NCBI RefSeq assembly: GCF_009604375.1
Contig: NZ_WEGH01000003.1
Span: 248,001-312,000 of the forward strand
DNA length: 64,000 nucleotides
Source: Actinomadura macrotermitis
GTDB taxonomy: Bacteria > Actinomycetota > Actinomycetes > Streptosporangiales > Streptosporangiaceae
Direction of reading: 5' to 3'
A model generated the notes under the pieces. It was not told the DNA's origin. It did not search any database and saw nothing but the letters and a program-made list of their open reading frames with translations. Of this stretch, positions 43,766-52,401 are shown in pieces (the stretch's first letter is position 1; every line of letters starts with the position of its first letter). A program made the translations under genes and the position numbers.

Positions 43766-45253
43766 TTACCGGGGCATGTCCGGCTCGCCGTCGCCCAGCC
43801 GCGCGAGCAGCCCCCGCCGCACCTTCCCGGTCGAGGTGCGCGGCAGCTCGGGCAGGAACGTCACCGAGCGCGGCACCTTGTGGTCGGGCAGCCGCTCCCG
43901 GGCGAACGCCAGCAGCGCGGGCCCGGCCACCGCCGGGGCGGGCGGCCGCCCCTCCAGCACGGTGAACGCGCGCAGCCGGCCCGCCGGGTCGGCGACGACG
44001 GCGACCTCGACCACCTCGGGGTGCAGCCCGAAGATCCGCTCCACCTCCAGCGGGCGGACCGGCTCCCCCGACACCGTCACCTGGTCGAGCAGCCGCCCGT
44101 GGTGGTGGACGAACCCCTCGGCGTCCACGTGCACCAGGTCGCCGGTGCGCAGCCAGCCGTCCGGCGCCGGCACCTCGGCGGTCCTGTCCGGCCGGCCGAG
44201 GTACTCGCGCATCACCGACGGGCCGCGCACGTACAGCACGCCCGTCTCGCCGGCCGGGGCCGGGGCGCCGCCCTCGCCGCGCACCTCGATCTGGAACGGG
44301 TCCAGCACCACGCCGAGCGTGCCCCGCCGCCGCCGGGCGAGGGTGTTGGAGACGAAGGTGTGCCCGGCCTCGGTACTACCGAGGCCGTCCAGCACCGGGC
44401 AGCCGAGCACCCGCTCGATCCGGTCGGCCAGCGACGGCAGCAGCGGCTCGCCCGCCGACACCGCCGCCCGCAGCGACCCGGCGGCGGCGCGCACCGCCGG
44501 GTCGCCGACGAGCCGGGCGTACCAGGTCGGGACGGTGAACAGCAGCGTCGGCCGGTGCCGCTGCAGCTGCGCGGCCGCGCCCGCGACGCTCGGCTGCTGC
44601 GGCCACAGCACCGACGAGCCGCCGCAGAACATCGGGAAGAACACCGTGGCGCCGAGACCGAAGGGGTAGCACGCCTTGGACAGCGAGAACGTGACGTCGC
44701 CGGCCGTCATGCCGAGCGCGCCGAGCGCGAGCGCCCGGACGTAGGCCGCGGGGTCGCCGTGCCGGTGCACGACGCCCTTGGGCTTGCCGGTCGTGCCGGA
44801 GGTGTACTGCACGTAGGCGGGGGTGTCCGGGCCGGCGGGCGCCGGGGCGGGTACCGCCGCGGGCTCGTCGGAGAGGTCGTCGCCGGTGAGCACCTGCACC
44901 GTGGGGAAGCGATGCGCCAGCGCGGCGTCGCAGACGACCGCCTGCGGCTCGGCGTCGGCGCGGACGTAGGCGTGCTCGGCCGCGGACTGCTCGGGCCCGG
45001 CCAGCACCGCGACGGCGCCGAGCCGCAGCGTGCCGAGCAGCGCCGCGACGAACCCCGGCGAGTCGGGCAGCGCGATCAGCACCCGCTGCCCGGGCCGGAC
45101 GCCGGCCGCGTGCAGCACCCCGGACGCGCGGGCGGCGGCGTCATGCGCCTCGCCGTGGGTGAGCACGGCGCCGCCGGTGTGGAACAGCGGGCGGTCGCGC
45201 CACCCCTGGGTGTCCGCGCGGTGAGCCAGCGCGATCGCGAGATTGCCTTCCAT
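43766..45253 (-). CDS. AMP-forming acyl-CoA ligase (benzoate-CoA ligase-like)
   Basis: The 495-residue adenylating enzyme has the A3 motif YTSGTTGKPKG at 150-160, LGSTEAGHTF, YVRGPSVMREYLGRP, GWLRTGDLVH, and the C-terminal catalytic lysine in TSTGKVRRGLL. The pattern is closest to benzoate-CoA ligase and related acyl-CoA synthetases. An acid-specific assignment is not possible. ATG 45253 has GGAGGG nine bases upstream. It lies 108 bp downstream of the deacetylase start region on the same strand, probably independent. Confidence 0.87.
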   Translation of the reverse strand: MEGNLAIALAHRADTQGWRDRPLFHTGGAVLTHGEAHDAAARASGVLHAAGVRPGQRVLIALPDSPGFVAALLGTLRLGAVAVLAGPEQSAAEHAYVRADAEPQAVVCDAALAHRFPTVQVLTGDDLSDEPAAVPAPAPAGPDTPAYVQYTSGTTGKPKGVVHRHGDPAAYVRALALGALGMTAGDVTFSLSKACYPFGLGATVFFPMFCGGSSVLWPQQPSVAGAAAQLQRHRPTLLFTVPTWYARLVGDPAVRAAAGSLRAAVSAGEPLLPSLADRIERVLGCPVLDGLGSTEAGHTFVSNTLARRRRGTLGVVLDPFQIEVRGEGGAPAPAGETGVLYVRGPSVMREYLGRPDRTAEVPAPDGWLRTGDLVHVDAEGFVHHHGRLLDQVTVSGEPVRPLEVERIFGLHPEVVEVAVVADPAGRLRAFTVLEGRPPAPAVAGPALLAFARERLPDHKVPRSVTFLPELPRTSTGKVRRGLLARLGDGEPDMPR

Positions 45254-45366
45254 GGCCGAATCCCTCCTGCCTGAGCACGACAAGCGGAGGCTACGCCGGG
45301 TAGGCGTACCGACACGGCGGGTTCTCGGTATTTCGGTCTGAAAGAAGGCCTGATTAGGTCAGACGC

Positions 45367-45978
45367 TCAGGCGGCGAGGGTCTCCCAGGCACCGTCCCGG
45401 CGCACCAGCAGGTCCCGGGTGAGCAGGCTCCCGGCGGGCACGTCCCAGCCCGGGCCGGCCTCCTCCTCGCCGCGGTCCTCCGCCCACACCTGCGCGACGG
45501 CCCAGCGCAGCTTGTCGATCCCGTCGGGGTGGCCGGTGCCCGACGCCACGAACACGTCCCGCGCCGGGACCGCGATCACCAGGTCGCCCTCGACGTCCTG
45601 GGCCAGCTTGTCCAGGAACCCCTCGTCCAGCAGCAGCGCGGCGGCCAGGCCGCCCTCGCCGAGGGTGACCGTCACCGCCCGCGCGTCGGGGTACCAGCCG
45701 AGGGCGAGGTCGGGCCGCCGGTCGCGCAGGTTCAGCGCGGCGCGGCGGCGCAGCCCGGCCGGCTCCAGCCCGAGCTCGGCGCAGTGCCGCCGCGCGACGT
45801 GCTCGTACCGGCGGGCGGGCTCGCCCGCCAGCTCCAGCGCGTAGGTGACGTACAGGTCGCCGGCGAACTCCTCGCGGATCGGCTCCTCGCCCGGCGGCAG
45901 CGGGAACTCCAGCTGCACCTCGGCCGGGACCCGCGCCTTCATCAGCGGGACGATCAGGCTGGTCCGCGAATCGGTCAC
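45367..45978 (-). CDS. DUF1444 (YtpQ-like) protein
   Basis: The 203-residue protein shows the DUF1444 pattern of alternating beta strands: SLIVPLMKARVP, LYVTYALELAGE, and ALNLRDRRPDLALGW, which corresponds to the family's ALANL segment. LVIAVPARDVFVASGTGHPDGI is typical of its C-terminal half. The function is unknown. GTG 45978 has GAGGA upstream and is preferred over an earlier start. It stands alone on the minus strand between the ligase and the secreted hydrolase. Confidence 0.68.
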   Translation of the reverse strand: MTDSRTSLIVPLMKARVPAEVQLEFPLPPGEEPIREEFAGDLYVTYALELAGEPARRYEHVARRHCAELGLEPAGLRRRAALNLRDRRPDLALGWYPDARAVTVTLGEGGLAAALLLDEGFLDKLAQDVEGDLVIAVPARDVFVASGTGHPDGIDKLRWAVAQVWAEDRGEEEAGPGWDVPAGSLLTRDLLVRRDGAWETLAA

Positions 45979-46073
45979 GGGTACTTCCTCCTGGGCCGAC
46001 GGCAACAGAGTGGATCACGATACCGCTGTGCCGGGTGTGACCGCCGGACCTGGGCCGTCTCGTTAGGTGTGCG

Positions 46074-48038
46074 TCACCCCACCGGGATGACGCAGGGGGC
46101 GCCGGCGCAGACGTCGATCAGCTGGCCGCCCGTCTTCAGGTAGTGCGCGGCCTGCTGGCGGGCCAGGACGCTGCGCACCGTGCTGTCGTGCGGGCTCTGC
46201 GGCGGGGTCGCCGGCACGTTGCCCGGCGGCGGGGCGGGGCTGCCGCTGTCCCACACGACCAGCGCGGAGCCGGTGTAGGGGAAGGCGGTCAGGCCCGGGA
46301 TGCCCCACAGCGGGGTGACGTCGTTGCTGCGGCCGGGGCGGAGCGCGGGCTGCTTCACCGGGATGCCGAGCGTGCGGGCCTCGACCTCGGTGGTCACGTT
46401 GGCCACCGCGTCGTCGCCGAACGCCTCGTGCAGCAGGACGCGGTGCGCGGGCGTGCGGGGCAGCGGGTCGCGCACCAGGTGCGCGGTGTACCCGTCGGCC
46501 TCGCCGCGGTCCCACAGGGTCTGCAGCAGCGCGAACCCGATCTGCTGGTCGGCCTTGTCGGGGTAGGGGATGTCGATGACCTGCGCCACCGGGGCGAAGG
46601 ACGCGCTGCGGTTCAGCAGCGTCGAGAAGCCCTGGCCGGGGACGCTCAGCACGGCGGTGGTGAAGTCCTGCGCGAGCGCGGTGAGCGCGGCGCCCTGGAT
46701 GCCGCCGTGGCTGACGCCCGAGTAGGTGAGCTTGGCGGCCGGGTCCAGGTTCGCCACCTTGGTGCGCGCGCCCTTCGGGTGGGCCATCCAGCGGCCGAGG
46801 AAGAGGGCGTTGATGTAGGACTGCTGCATCCGGTCCGGGATGACCGGGAAGTTGCTGAGGTCGGTCAGCAGCGCCAGGTAGGGCTTGTCGGGGCCGGAGA
46901 TGCCCATCCAGTTGGTGGCGCACAGCATCAGGCCGTACTCGGCGGCGAACGCCTTGGAGGCGTCGGAGTCGATGACGGTGTAGTCGCCGAACAGGCCGTG
47001 CCCGTACAGCACCGGCCGGACCTTGCCGGCCGTGCGCGGGACGTTGCACTGGAACGGCGCGTGGTAGGTGCGCCACGCCGGCGCGACGGGCGGGTCGTAG
47101 GGGCCGGGGTCGGCCTTGGCGTAGGTCAGCCGCGTCCCGGCCGGGTTCAGGAAGCTCGGCACCTCGATCAGGCCGTTGATCCGCCGCGCGATCTTCGGGT
47201 CGTCGGTGGCCTTGTCGGAGGTGACGAGCACCTTGGGCGCCTTGGCGCCGAGCCGCGCGAACGCGGTGTCGCGCATCGCGACGGCGCGGCCGGTGATGCT
47301 GCGGGCGGACGCGGTGGTGAAGTCCCAGGCCAGGTCGAGGTCCGCGCCGGCGCCGGCCTTGCGCAGGTCGGCCAGGGTGGTCTGCAGGGCGCGCCAGCGG
47401 GGCTTCAGGCGGGCGTCGGCCGGGGCGCTCTTGCGGCTGAGCGCGGTGAAGACGGGGCCGGGGCCGATCGGCGCGCCGCTCGCGTTCTTCAGGCCGCGGA
47501 CGGCGACCAGGTAGCGGGTCCCCTCGTCCAGCCGCCGGGCCGGGCGGACGATCAGCGTGCGGTGCTGCGGGTCCTGGGCGTCCAGTTCGGTCCAGTAGGG
47601 GTGCCGCTCGCCGGTCCGGGCGTTCACCAGCGCGATCGGGGCGTCCGCCGCCAGCGACCGCCCGATGTCGGTGCTCGGCGCGAGGCCGGTCTTCGCCGGG
47701 TCGACGCCGGGGACCTGCAGCAGGATCGGCGAGCCGGGCGAGAAGCCGTCGCTGCGGTTCAGCTCGGCGGGGTCGACGCCCTTGCCGATGACGTTGCGCG
47801 GCATCGCGCCGGGCTTCAGCGCGACCCGCCGCCCGGTGTCGGTCGCGGCCGGCACCGTGTAGACGTCGTTGGGGAAGGGGACCAGGCACGCGGCCGGGTC
47901 GATGGGGTCGCAGCCCCGCGCGGCCTGCTCGGCCGCCGCCGCCAGCTCGCCGCCCGCCGCGTGGACGGGGGCCGTCAGGCCGAGCAGCAGCCCGCCGGAC
48001 GCCGCCAGCACACCGAAAATCCGCCGCACCGGCGTCAC
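46074..48038 (-). CDS. Large secreted alpha/beta-hydrolase-like protein
   Basis: The 654 residues start with a signal peptide (RRIFGVLAASGGLLLGLTAPVHAAGG). The N-terminal half begins CDPIDPAACLVPFPNDVYT and includes RTLIVRPARRLDEGTRYLVAV, an Ig-like/SbsA-like fold. The C-terminal half has VLYGHGLFGDY and the nucleophile elbow GVSHGG of an alpha/beta hydrolase, and LLHEAFGDDAV near the acidic/His residues. Substrate unknown. The start is GTG 48038 or, with better AGGGG spacing, GTG 48029. An 8-bp inverted repeat (48036-48043 with 48065-48072) overlaps the start and could mask it in the mRNA. Confidence 0.8.
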   Translation of the reverse strand: MTPVRRIFGVLAASGGLLLGLTAPVHAAGGELAAAAEQAARGCDPIDPAACLVPFPNDVYTVPAATDTGRRVALKPGAMPRNVIGKGVDPAELNRSDGFSPGSPILLQVPGVDPAKTGLAPSTDIGRSLAADAPIALVNARTGERHPYWTELDAQDPQHRTLIVRPARRLDEGTRYLVAVRGLKNASGAPIGPGPVFTALSRKSAPADARLKPRWRALQTTLADLRKAGAGADLDLAWDFTTASARSITGRAVAMRDTAFARLGAKAPKVLVTSDKATDDPKIARRINGLIEVPSFLNPAGTRLTYAKADPGPYDPPVAPAWRTYHAPFQCNVPRTAGKVRPVLYGHGLFGDYTVIDSDASKAFAAEYGLMLCATNWMGISGPDKPYLALLTDLSNFPVIPDRMQQSYINALFLGRWMAHPKGARTKVANLDPAAKLTYSGVSHGGIQGAALTALAQDFTTAVLSVPGQGFSTLLNRSASFAPVAQVIDIPYPDKADQQIGFALLQTLWDRGEADGYTAHLVRDPLPRTPAHRVLLHEAFGDDAVANVTTEVEARTLGIPVKQPALRPGRSNDVTPLWGIPGLTAFPYTGSALVVWDSGSPAPPPGNVPATPPQSPHDSTVRSVLARQQAAHYLKTGGQLIDVCAGAPCVIPVG

Positions 48039-48069
48039 CCCTGAATATGAACCATCCTCGTGAACAGGG

Positions 48070-48090
48070 GTGATCCTAACCAGGGATCAC
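48070..48090 (-). terminator. Hairpin directly after cobQ
   Basis: GTGATCC and GGATCAC form a perfect 7-bp stem around seven bases, beginning at the base after the cobQ stop on the minus strand. No T tract follows, as is common in high-GC actinobacteria. It probably ends the cobD-cobQ transcript ahead of the secreted hydrolase gene. Confidence 0.6.
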
Positions 48091-49602
48091 TTACTTGTCA
48101 GCAGACACTTCCGGCACACCGCCCGGCGCGACCACCGGCAGGCCCGCCGGAGCGCCCTGCTCGATGAGCCGCCACAGCGCCTCGGTGTCCAGGTGCTCGG
48201 CCACCAGGTCGCCGAGGACGTCCAGCGTCCGCTCCCGCAGCGCGGCGAACGACACGTCCGGCGCCGGGGTGAAGTCGCGGCCCGCCCGCGCCGCGACGTC
48301 GGCGAGGAAGGCGCGGCGGAAGCCGTCGTTCTCCATCGCGCCGTGCCAGGTCGTGCCGTAGACGGCGCCGGCGCGGCAGCCGTCCAGGAACGGCTCGCCG
48401 CCCTCGGTCTCGACGATCCCGTGGTGGATCTCGTAGGCGCGCACCGGCTCGCCGTAGGCGCCGCCCTCGGGGCGGCCGAGGGTCTTGTCCGCGGCGAAGA
48501 CGACCCGGGCGGGCAGCAGGCCGAGGCCGTCCACTCCCCCGGTCTTCGACTCCACCTCGTCGTCGATGTGCCGGGCGAGCATCTGGTAACCGCCGCAAAC
48601 ACCCAGAATGGGGCGGCCCTGCGCGGCCCGCTCGCCGATCGCCGCGGCCAGGCCGCGCTCGCGCAGCCACGCCAGGTCGCTGACGGTGGCGCGGCTGCCG
48701 GGCAGCACGACCAGGTCGGCGTCGGCCAGGTCACCGGGGCCGGTCGCGTACCGGACGACGACACCGGGCTCGCAGGCCAGCGCGTCCAGGTCGGTGAAGT
48801 TGGAGATGCGGGGGAAGCGGACCACCGCGACCCGCAGCGTCTCCTTGCCGTAGGGGGGCTGCGCGTCGGGGCGGGGGCCGTCCAGGGACAGCGAGTCCTC
48901 GGCGTCCAGGTGCAGGCCCGGCTGCCAGGGCAGCACGCCGAGCGTGGGCCGCCCGGTCAGCGCGCGCAGCTGCTCCAGCCCCGGCGCGAGCAGCTCGGCC
49001 GCGCCCCGGAACTTGTTGATCACAAAGCCGGCGACCAGCGCCTGGTCGGCCGGCTCCAGCAGCCCGACCGTCCCGTACAGGGCGGCGAAGACGCCGCCGC
49101 GGTCGATGTCGCCGACCACGACCACCGGCAGGCCCGCCGCCCGCGCCAGGCCCATGTTGGCGATGTCCCCGGCGCGCAGGTTGATCTCGGCGGGGCTGCC
49201 CGCGCCCTCGCAGACCACCACGTCGTATTCGGCGCGCAGCCGGGCCAGGCTGTCGGCGACGACGGCGCGCAGCCGCTCCTTGTGCGCGCCGTACTCCAGC
49301 GCGTCCACCTCGGCGACGGGCCTTCCGAGCAGCACCACCTGGCTGCGGCGGTCGCTGCCCGGCTTCAGCAGCACCGGGTTCATGATCGCGCGCGGTTCCA
49401 CCCCGGCGGCCAGGGCCTGGGTGTACTGGGCGCGGCCGATCTCCGCGCCGTCCGCGGTGACCATCGAGTTCAGCGACATGTTCTGCGCCTTGAACGGCGC
49501 GACCCGCACGCCCTGCCGGGCGAGCCACCGGCAGATCCCGGCGGTGAGGACGCTCTTGCCCGCGTCCGACGTCGTCCCCGCCACCAGCAGCGCCCCGCCC
49601 AC
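48091..49602 (-). CDS. cobQ: Cobyric acid synthase (CobQ/CbiP)
   Basis: The 503-residue amidotransferase adds four amides (b, d, e, g) to adenosylcobyrinic acid a,c-diamide. The N-terminal ATPase has GTTSDAGKS at 9-17, PFKAQNMSLNS and VCEGAGSPAEINL. The C-terminal GATase domain has ILGVCGGYQML with the nucleophile Cys and YEIHHG. Length is normal. Start is GTG, immediately after the cobD stop. It lies 34 kb from the main cobalamin operon and has no riboswitch of its own nearby. Confidence 0.96.
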   Translation of the reverse strand: MGGALLVAGTTSDAGKSVLTAGICRWLARQGVRVAPFKAQNMSLNSMVTADGAEIGRAQYTQALAAGVEPRAIMNPVLLKPGSDRRSQVVLLGRPVAEVDALEYGAHKERLRAVVADSLARLRAEYDVVVCEGAGSPAEINLRAGDIANMGLARAAGLPVVVVGDIDRGGVFAALYGTVGLLEPADQALVAGFVINKFRGAAELLAPGLEQLRALTGRPTLGVLPWQPGLHLDAEDSLSLDGPRPDAQPPYGKETLRVAVVRFPRISNFTDLDALACEPGVVVRYATGPGDLADADLVVLPGSRATVSDLAWLRERGLAAAIGERAAQGRPILGVCGGYQMLARHIDDEVESKTGGVDGLGLLPARVVFAADKTLGRPEGGAYGEPVRAYEIHHGIVETEGGEPFLDGCRAGAVYGTTWHGAMENDGFRRAFLADVAARAGRDFTPAPDVSFAALRERTLDVLGDLVAEHLDTEALWRLIEQGAPAGLPVVAPGGVPEVSADK

Positions 49603-50523
49603 TTATCTGCCTTTCCACGCCCATGCGGCGCATACCGCCGCGGCGGAGACGGTAACAGCCGCCGACAAGCGGACGGCACGCCGGATGTCGGGCACTTGCG
49701 GCGCACGGCCGTCACCGAGCTCCGGCCGGTGCTCGACCCGCCCGCCGTAGGCGTTGGTCCCGCCGAGCCGGACGCCGAGCGCGCCGGCGAACGCGGCCTC
49801 GCAGCGGCCCGCGTTCGGACTCGGATGGGACGCGCCGTCGCGGCGCAGCACCCGCCAGGCGTCGCTGCGCGGGGCGACGGCCACGGTCAGCAGGCCCGTC
49901 AGCCGGGCCGGGACCCAGTTCACCACGTCGTCGAAACGCGCCGAAGCCCAGCCGAAGTTCGCATAACGCGGACTGCGGTAGCCGACCATGGCGTCCAGGG
50001 TGTTGGCGGCGCGGTAGGCGAGCAGGCCGGGGACGCCCGCGACGGCGCCCCACACCAGCGGCGCGATCGCGGCGTCGGAGGTGTTCTCGGCGACGGACTC
50101 GACGGTCGCGCGGGCGAGCGCGTCCGCGTCCAGGCCGGCGGGGTCGCGCGCGCACAAATGAGAGAGCCGCCCCCGGGCGGCGTCCAGGTCGCCGGCCTCC
50201 AGATAAGAGGCCATGACGCGCCCCTCCCGCCCCAGCGACGTCCCGCCCAGCACGGCCCACGTCGCCAACGCGGTCACGCCCACCCGGGCCACCGGACGGC
50301 GCGCCGCCCGCTCCACCCCGACGCCGAGCGCACCGGCCCCGCCGACCAGCAGGCCGGTGAACAGCACGCCCCGCGCCCGCGAGTCGGCATAGAACCCTCG
50401 CTCCAGCCGGGACGCGGTCCGCCCGAACGCCGCGACCGGATGACCGCGCCGGGGGTCCCCGAAAAGAGCGTCCAGCGCCACACCGAGGACCAGACCGAGC
50501 GCCCTGGCGTCAGAGGCGCGCAT
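49603..50523 (-). CDS. cobD: Adenosylcobinamide-phosphate synthase membrane subunit (CobD/CbiB)
   Basis: The 306-residue membrane protein attaches aminopropanol phosphate to adenosylcobyric acid. DALFGDPRRGHPVAAFGR at the N-terminus, ATVESVAENTSDAAIAPLVW, YRAANTLDAMVGYRSPRYANFGW and LGGTNAYGGRV are all conserved CobD/CbiB segments. ATG 50523 lies inside the end of the phosphotransferase gene (14-bp overlap). Its stop directly abuts cobQ. It would use the product of CobC from the main operon. Confidence 0.95.
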   Translation of the reverse strand: MRASDARALGLVLGVALDALFGDPRRGHPVAAFGRTASRLERGFYADSRARGVLFTGLLVGGAGALGVGVERAARRPVARVGVTALATWAVLGGTSLGREGRVMASYLEAGDLDAARGRLSHLCARDPAGLDADALARATVESVAENTSDAAIAPLVWGAVAGVPGLLAYRAANTLDAMVGYRSPRYANFGWASARFDDVVNWVPARLTGLLTVAVAPRSDAWRVLRRDGASHPSPNAGRCEAAFAGALGVRLGGTNAYGGRVEHRPELGDGRAPQVPDIRRAVRLSAAVTVSAAAVCAAWAWKGR

Positions 50524-51301
50524 CGAGCTCGTCCCAGTTGCACTCCAGCCAGTCCTGCGCGCGGCGGATGCGCGGCCCGGCGCCGGCCTGCCACATCCGC
50601 GCCCAGGCGCCGCCGAACCGCTCGGCGCGGTGCCGCATCGCCTGGTAGGAGCGCTCGAACCGGGTCCGGGACGCGGGCAGCAGCTCGCGCCGGGCGTCCC
50701 GGTCCAGCCCGTAGGCGTCGCTGAAGATCCGCATCCGGCGGCCCACATCGGCCTGGTAGAGCAGGTCGTCGCGATCGGCGGGGTCGGCGATCGGCGCCCA
50801 GTGCCGCAGCGCGGTGACGACGTCGTAGAGCCGGGTCGTCGGCCGCGCCAGGTCGAAGTCGATCAGCGCGTAAGGCGCGCCACTGCGGAAGACGACGTTC
50901 TCGGGCGTCACGTCGCAGTGCCCGACCAGCTCGGGCGGCCCGTCCAGATTGGAGGCGGCCCGATCCCACGGAGCACCCGCGGGCGGCTCGTAGGAGGCGA
51001 CGGCATCGTGGTAGCGGCGCAGCAGCCGCGCCACGCCCTCAAGGGCCTCGTCGGTGACGGCGTAGGCGGGCAGCGGCCGGCCGGGGGTCTCGCCGGCCAT
51101 CCAGCTGAGGATCTCGCGCCCCCGCTCGTCCACCCCGAGCACCTTCGGGGCGCCGTCGAAGCCCACCCGCTCCAGGTGGCGGAGCAGGCCGTGCACCGCC
51201 GGGCTGTGCGGGCCGAGCGGGCGGCGCACCGTGTCGCCCACCCGCACCACGCCCTCCGTCACGTCCCCGCCGGAGAGCGGCATCTCGTCTTTCACCGCCA
51301 T
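50510..51301 (-). CDS. Aminoglycoside-phosphotransferase-fold kinase
   Basis: The 263-residue protein has the APH/choline-kinase fold signatures: LVGHCDVTPENVVF with the catalytic Asp and Asn, and YALIDFDLARPTTRLYDVV as the metal-binding DFD. A divergent ATP-binding N-terminus precedes them. The substrate may be a small alcohol or nucleoside; antibiotic resistance is not implied. I took ATG 51301; a TTG nine bases earlier is possible. It overlaps cobD, so a link with cobalamin assembly (for instance aminoalcohol phosphorylation) can be asked, but it is only positional. Confidence 0.8.
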   Translation of the reverse strand: MAVKDEMPLSGGDVTEGVVRVGDTVRRPLGPHSPAVHGLLRHLERVGFDGAPKVLGVDERGREILSWMAGETPGRPLPAYAVTDEALEGVARLLRRYHDAVASYEPPAGAPWDRAASNLDGPPELVGHCDVTPENVVFRSGAPYALIDFDLARPTTRLYDVVTALRHWAPIADPADRDDLLYQADVGRRMRIFSDAYGLDRDARRELLPASRTRFERSYQAMRHRAERFGGAWARMWQAGAGPRIRRAQDWLECNWDELDARL

Positions 51302-51424
51302 GGTCAGCAACGATATGACCTCGCACGAACCGCTCGGACCGCCCGTCAGGCCCCCGGAATCCGCCGCGTGAAGGTGGCCGGCCTGCGGCGTCGGAGCGAA
51401 CGCCCCGGCCCCGGGTCAGGCGGC

Positions 51425-51997
51425 TCAGGACACACCCTCCAACTGGGCGACAAGCGGGGACAGCAGTTCGTTGAGCCCGGCGACCATGACGGCCAGGGCC
51501 CGGTGAGCGGCATCGGCCGGGTCGTCGTCCGGGCCGTCCGGGGCCGCCGGGAGCCCTTCCAGCGGGAGCGGGGCGTCCACGAGCAGGGTCGCGCGGACGT
51601 GCGGCGCCTTGGCCAGGTCCTGCTGGGCCGGCTCGACGAACTGGCCGAAGATCTCCGGCCAGCCCTGCCAGCCGCGGTCGCGCCACCAGGTGCGGTTCGC
51701 CGTGAGGGGCTCCGGCAGCGGCGATACGAGCGTCACCCTGGCGGTCATCGAACCGTCCCAGGTGTTGCGGACGCAGGACGCCGACAGGACACGCCGGTGC
51801 CACCGCACCAGGCCCGGCGACGAGATCGGCGGCGTCGCCACCCGCCAGGCGGCACAGGCGAAGCCGACCGGCGCGATGTCCCCCCAGGTGCCGTCGAACT
51901 CGGCGATGTTGGCCGCCAGCATCTCCGCATAGCGGCCGGCGGCATCCCGGCCGGCCTCCCGGTCGTACCGGGTGTCGAGCCAGAAGACCTGCTGCAT
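51425..51997 (-). CDS. Hypothetical protein, 190 residues
   Basis: I recognise no family. The protein begins MQQVFWLDTRYDREAGRD, has TWGDIAPVGFACAAWRVATP and TWWRDRGWQGWPEIFGQFVEP, and ends in a helical stretch (HRALAVMVAGLNELLSPLVAQL). It has no signal peptide or membrane segment. ATG 51997 follows GAGAGGTGA. It lies upstream of the phosphotransferase on the same strand and just downstream of the DUF397 genes, so it could be cargo of that regulatory locus. Confidence 0.6.
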   Translation of the reverse strand: MQQVFWLDTRYDREAGRDAAGRYAEMLAANIAEFDGTWGDIAPVGFACAAWRVATPPISSPGLVRWHRRVLSASCVRNTWDGSMTARVTLVSPLPEPLTANRTWWRDRGWQGWPEIFGQFVEPAQQDLAKAPHVRATLLVDAPLPLEGLPAAPDGPDDDPADAAHRALAVMVAGLNELLSPLVAQLEGVS

Positions 51998-52032
51998 GCT
52001 CACCTCTCGCCGGACACGACCTGGGTGGTGGG

Positions 52033-52203
52033 CTAGTCGGCTTTCAGGGCGTCCGTGAGCGCCTTGAAGGCATCGCGGCCGAGGACGAGCTTCGGCCCCG
52101 CGGGGTCCTTGCTGTCACGCAGGGCGACAGCCGCCGGGAAGCGCGCTGCCTCCACGCAATCACTCTGCTGAGTCCCGCTGTGGCTGCTCTTGCGCCAGTT
52201 CAC
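52033..52203 (-). CDS. DUF397 protein, tandem copy 2
   Basis: The 56-residue DUF397 protein reads NWRKSSHSG, then a Cys in SDCVEAARFP, and RDSKDPAGPKLVLG. GTG 52203 has GGAGG/GGGG upstream. Its C-terminal 35 residues are nearly identical to the neighbouring DUF397 gene, so the two arose by recent tandem duplication. Confidence 0.88.
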   Translation of the reverse strand: MNWRKSSHSGTQQSDCVEAARFPAAVALRDSKDPAGPKLVLGRDAFKALTDALKAD

Positions 52204-52227
52204 CGAACCCCTCCTCTCCTCCAAGCA

Positions 52228-52401
52228 CTACCCGGCCTTCAGCGCGTCCGTGAACGCCTTGAAGGCATCGCGGCCGAGCACGAGCCTGGGCCCCTCCGGG
52301 TCCTTGCTGTCACGCAGGCCAACGGCGGCCGGGAAGCGCGCCACCTCCACACAGTCCCCTCCCTGCGTGTTGGAACGGCTCGCCTTGCGCCACTGAATCA
52401 C
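52228..52401 (-). CDS. DUF397 protein, tandem copy 1, coupled to XRE regulator
   Basis: The 57-residue DUF397 protein reads IQWRKASRSNTQGGDCVEVARFP, with RDSKDPEGPRLVLGRDAFKAF near the end. GTG 52401 overlaps the XRE regulator's stop (GTGA) with GGAGG upstream. It is the canonical partner position for DUF397. Confidence 0.88.
   Translation of the reverse strand: MIQWRKASRSNTQGGDCVEVARFPAAVGLRDSKDPEGPRLVLGRDAFKAFTDALKAG

Noticed and set aside
50510..51301. Aminoglycoside resistance gene
   Set aside because: Only the general APH kinase fold is seen. Overlap with cobD argues for a metabolic kinase; no resistance-specific motif is visible.
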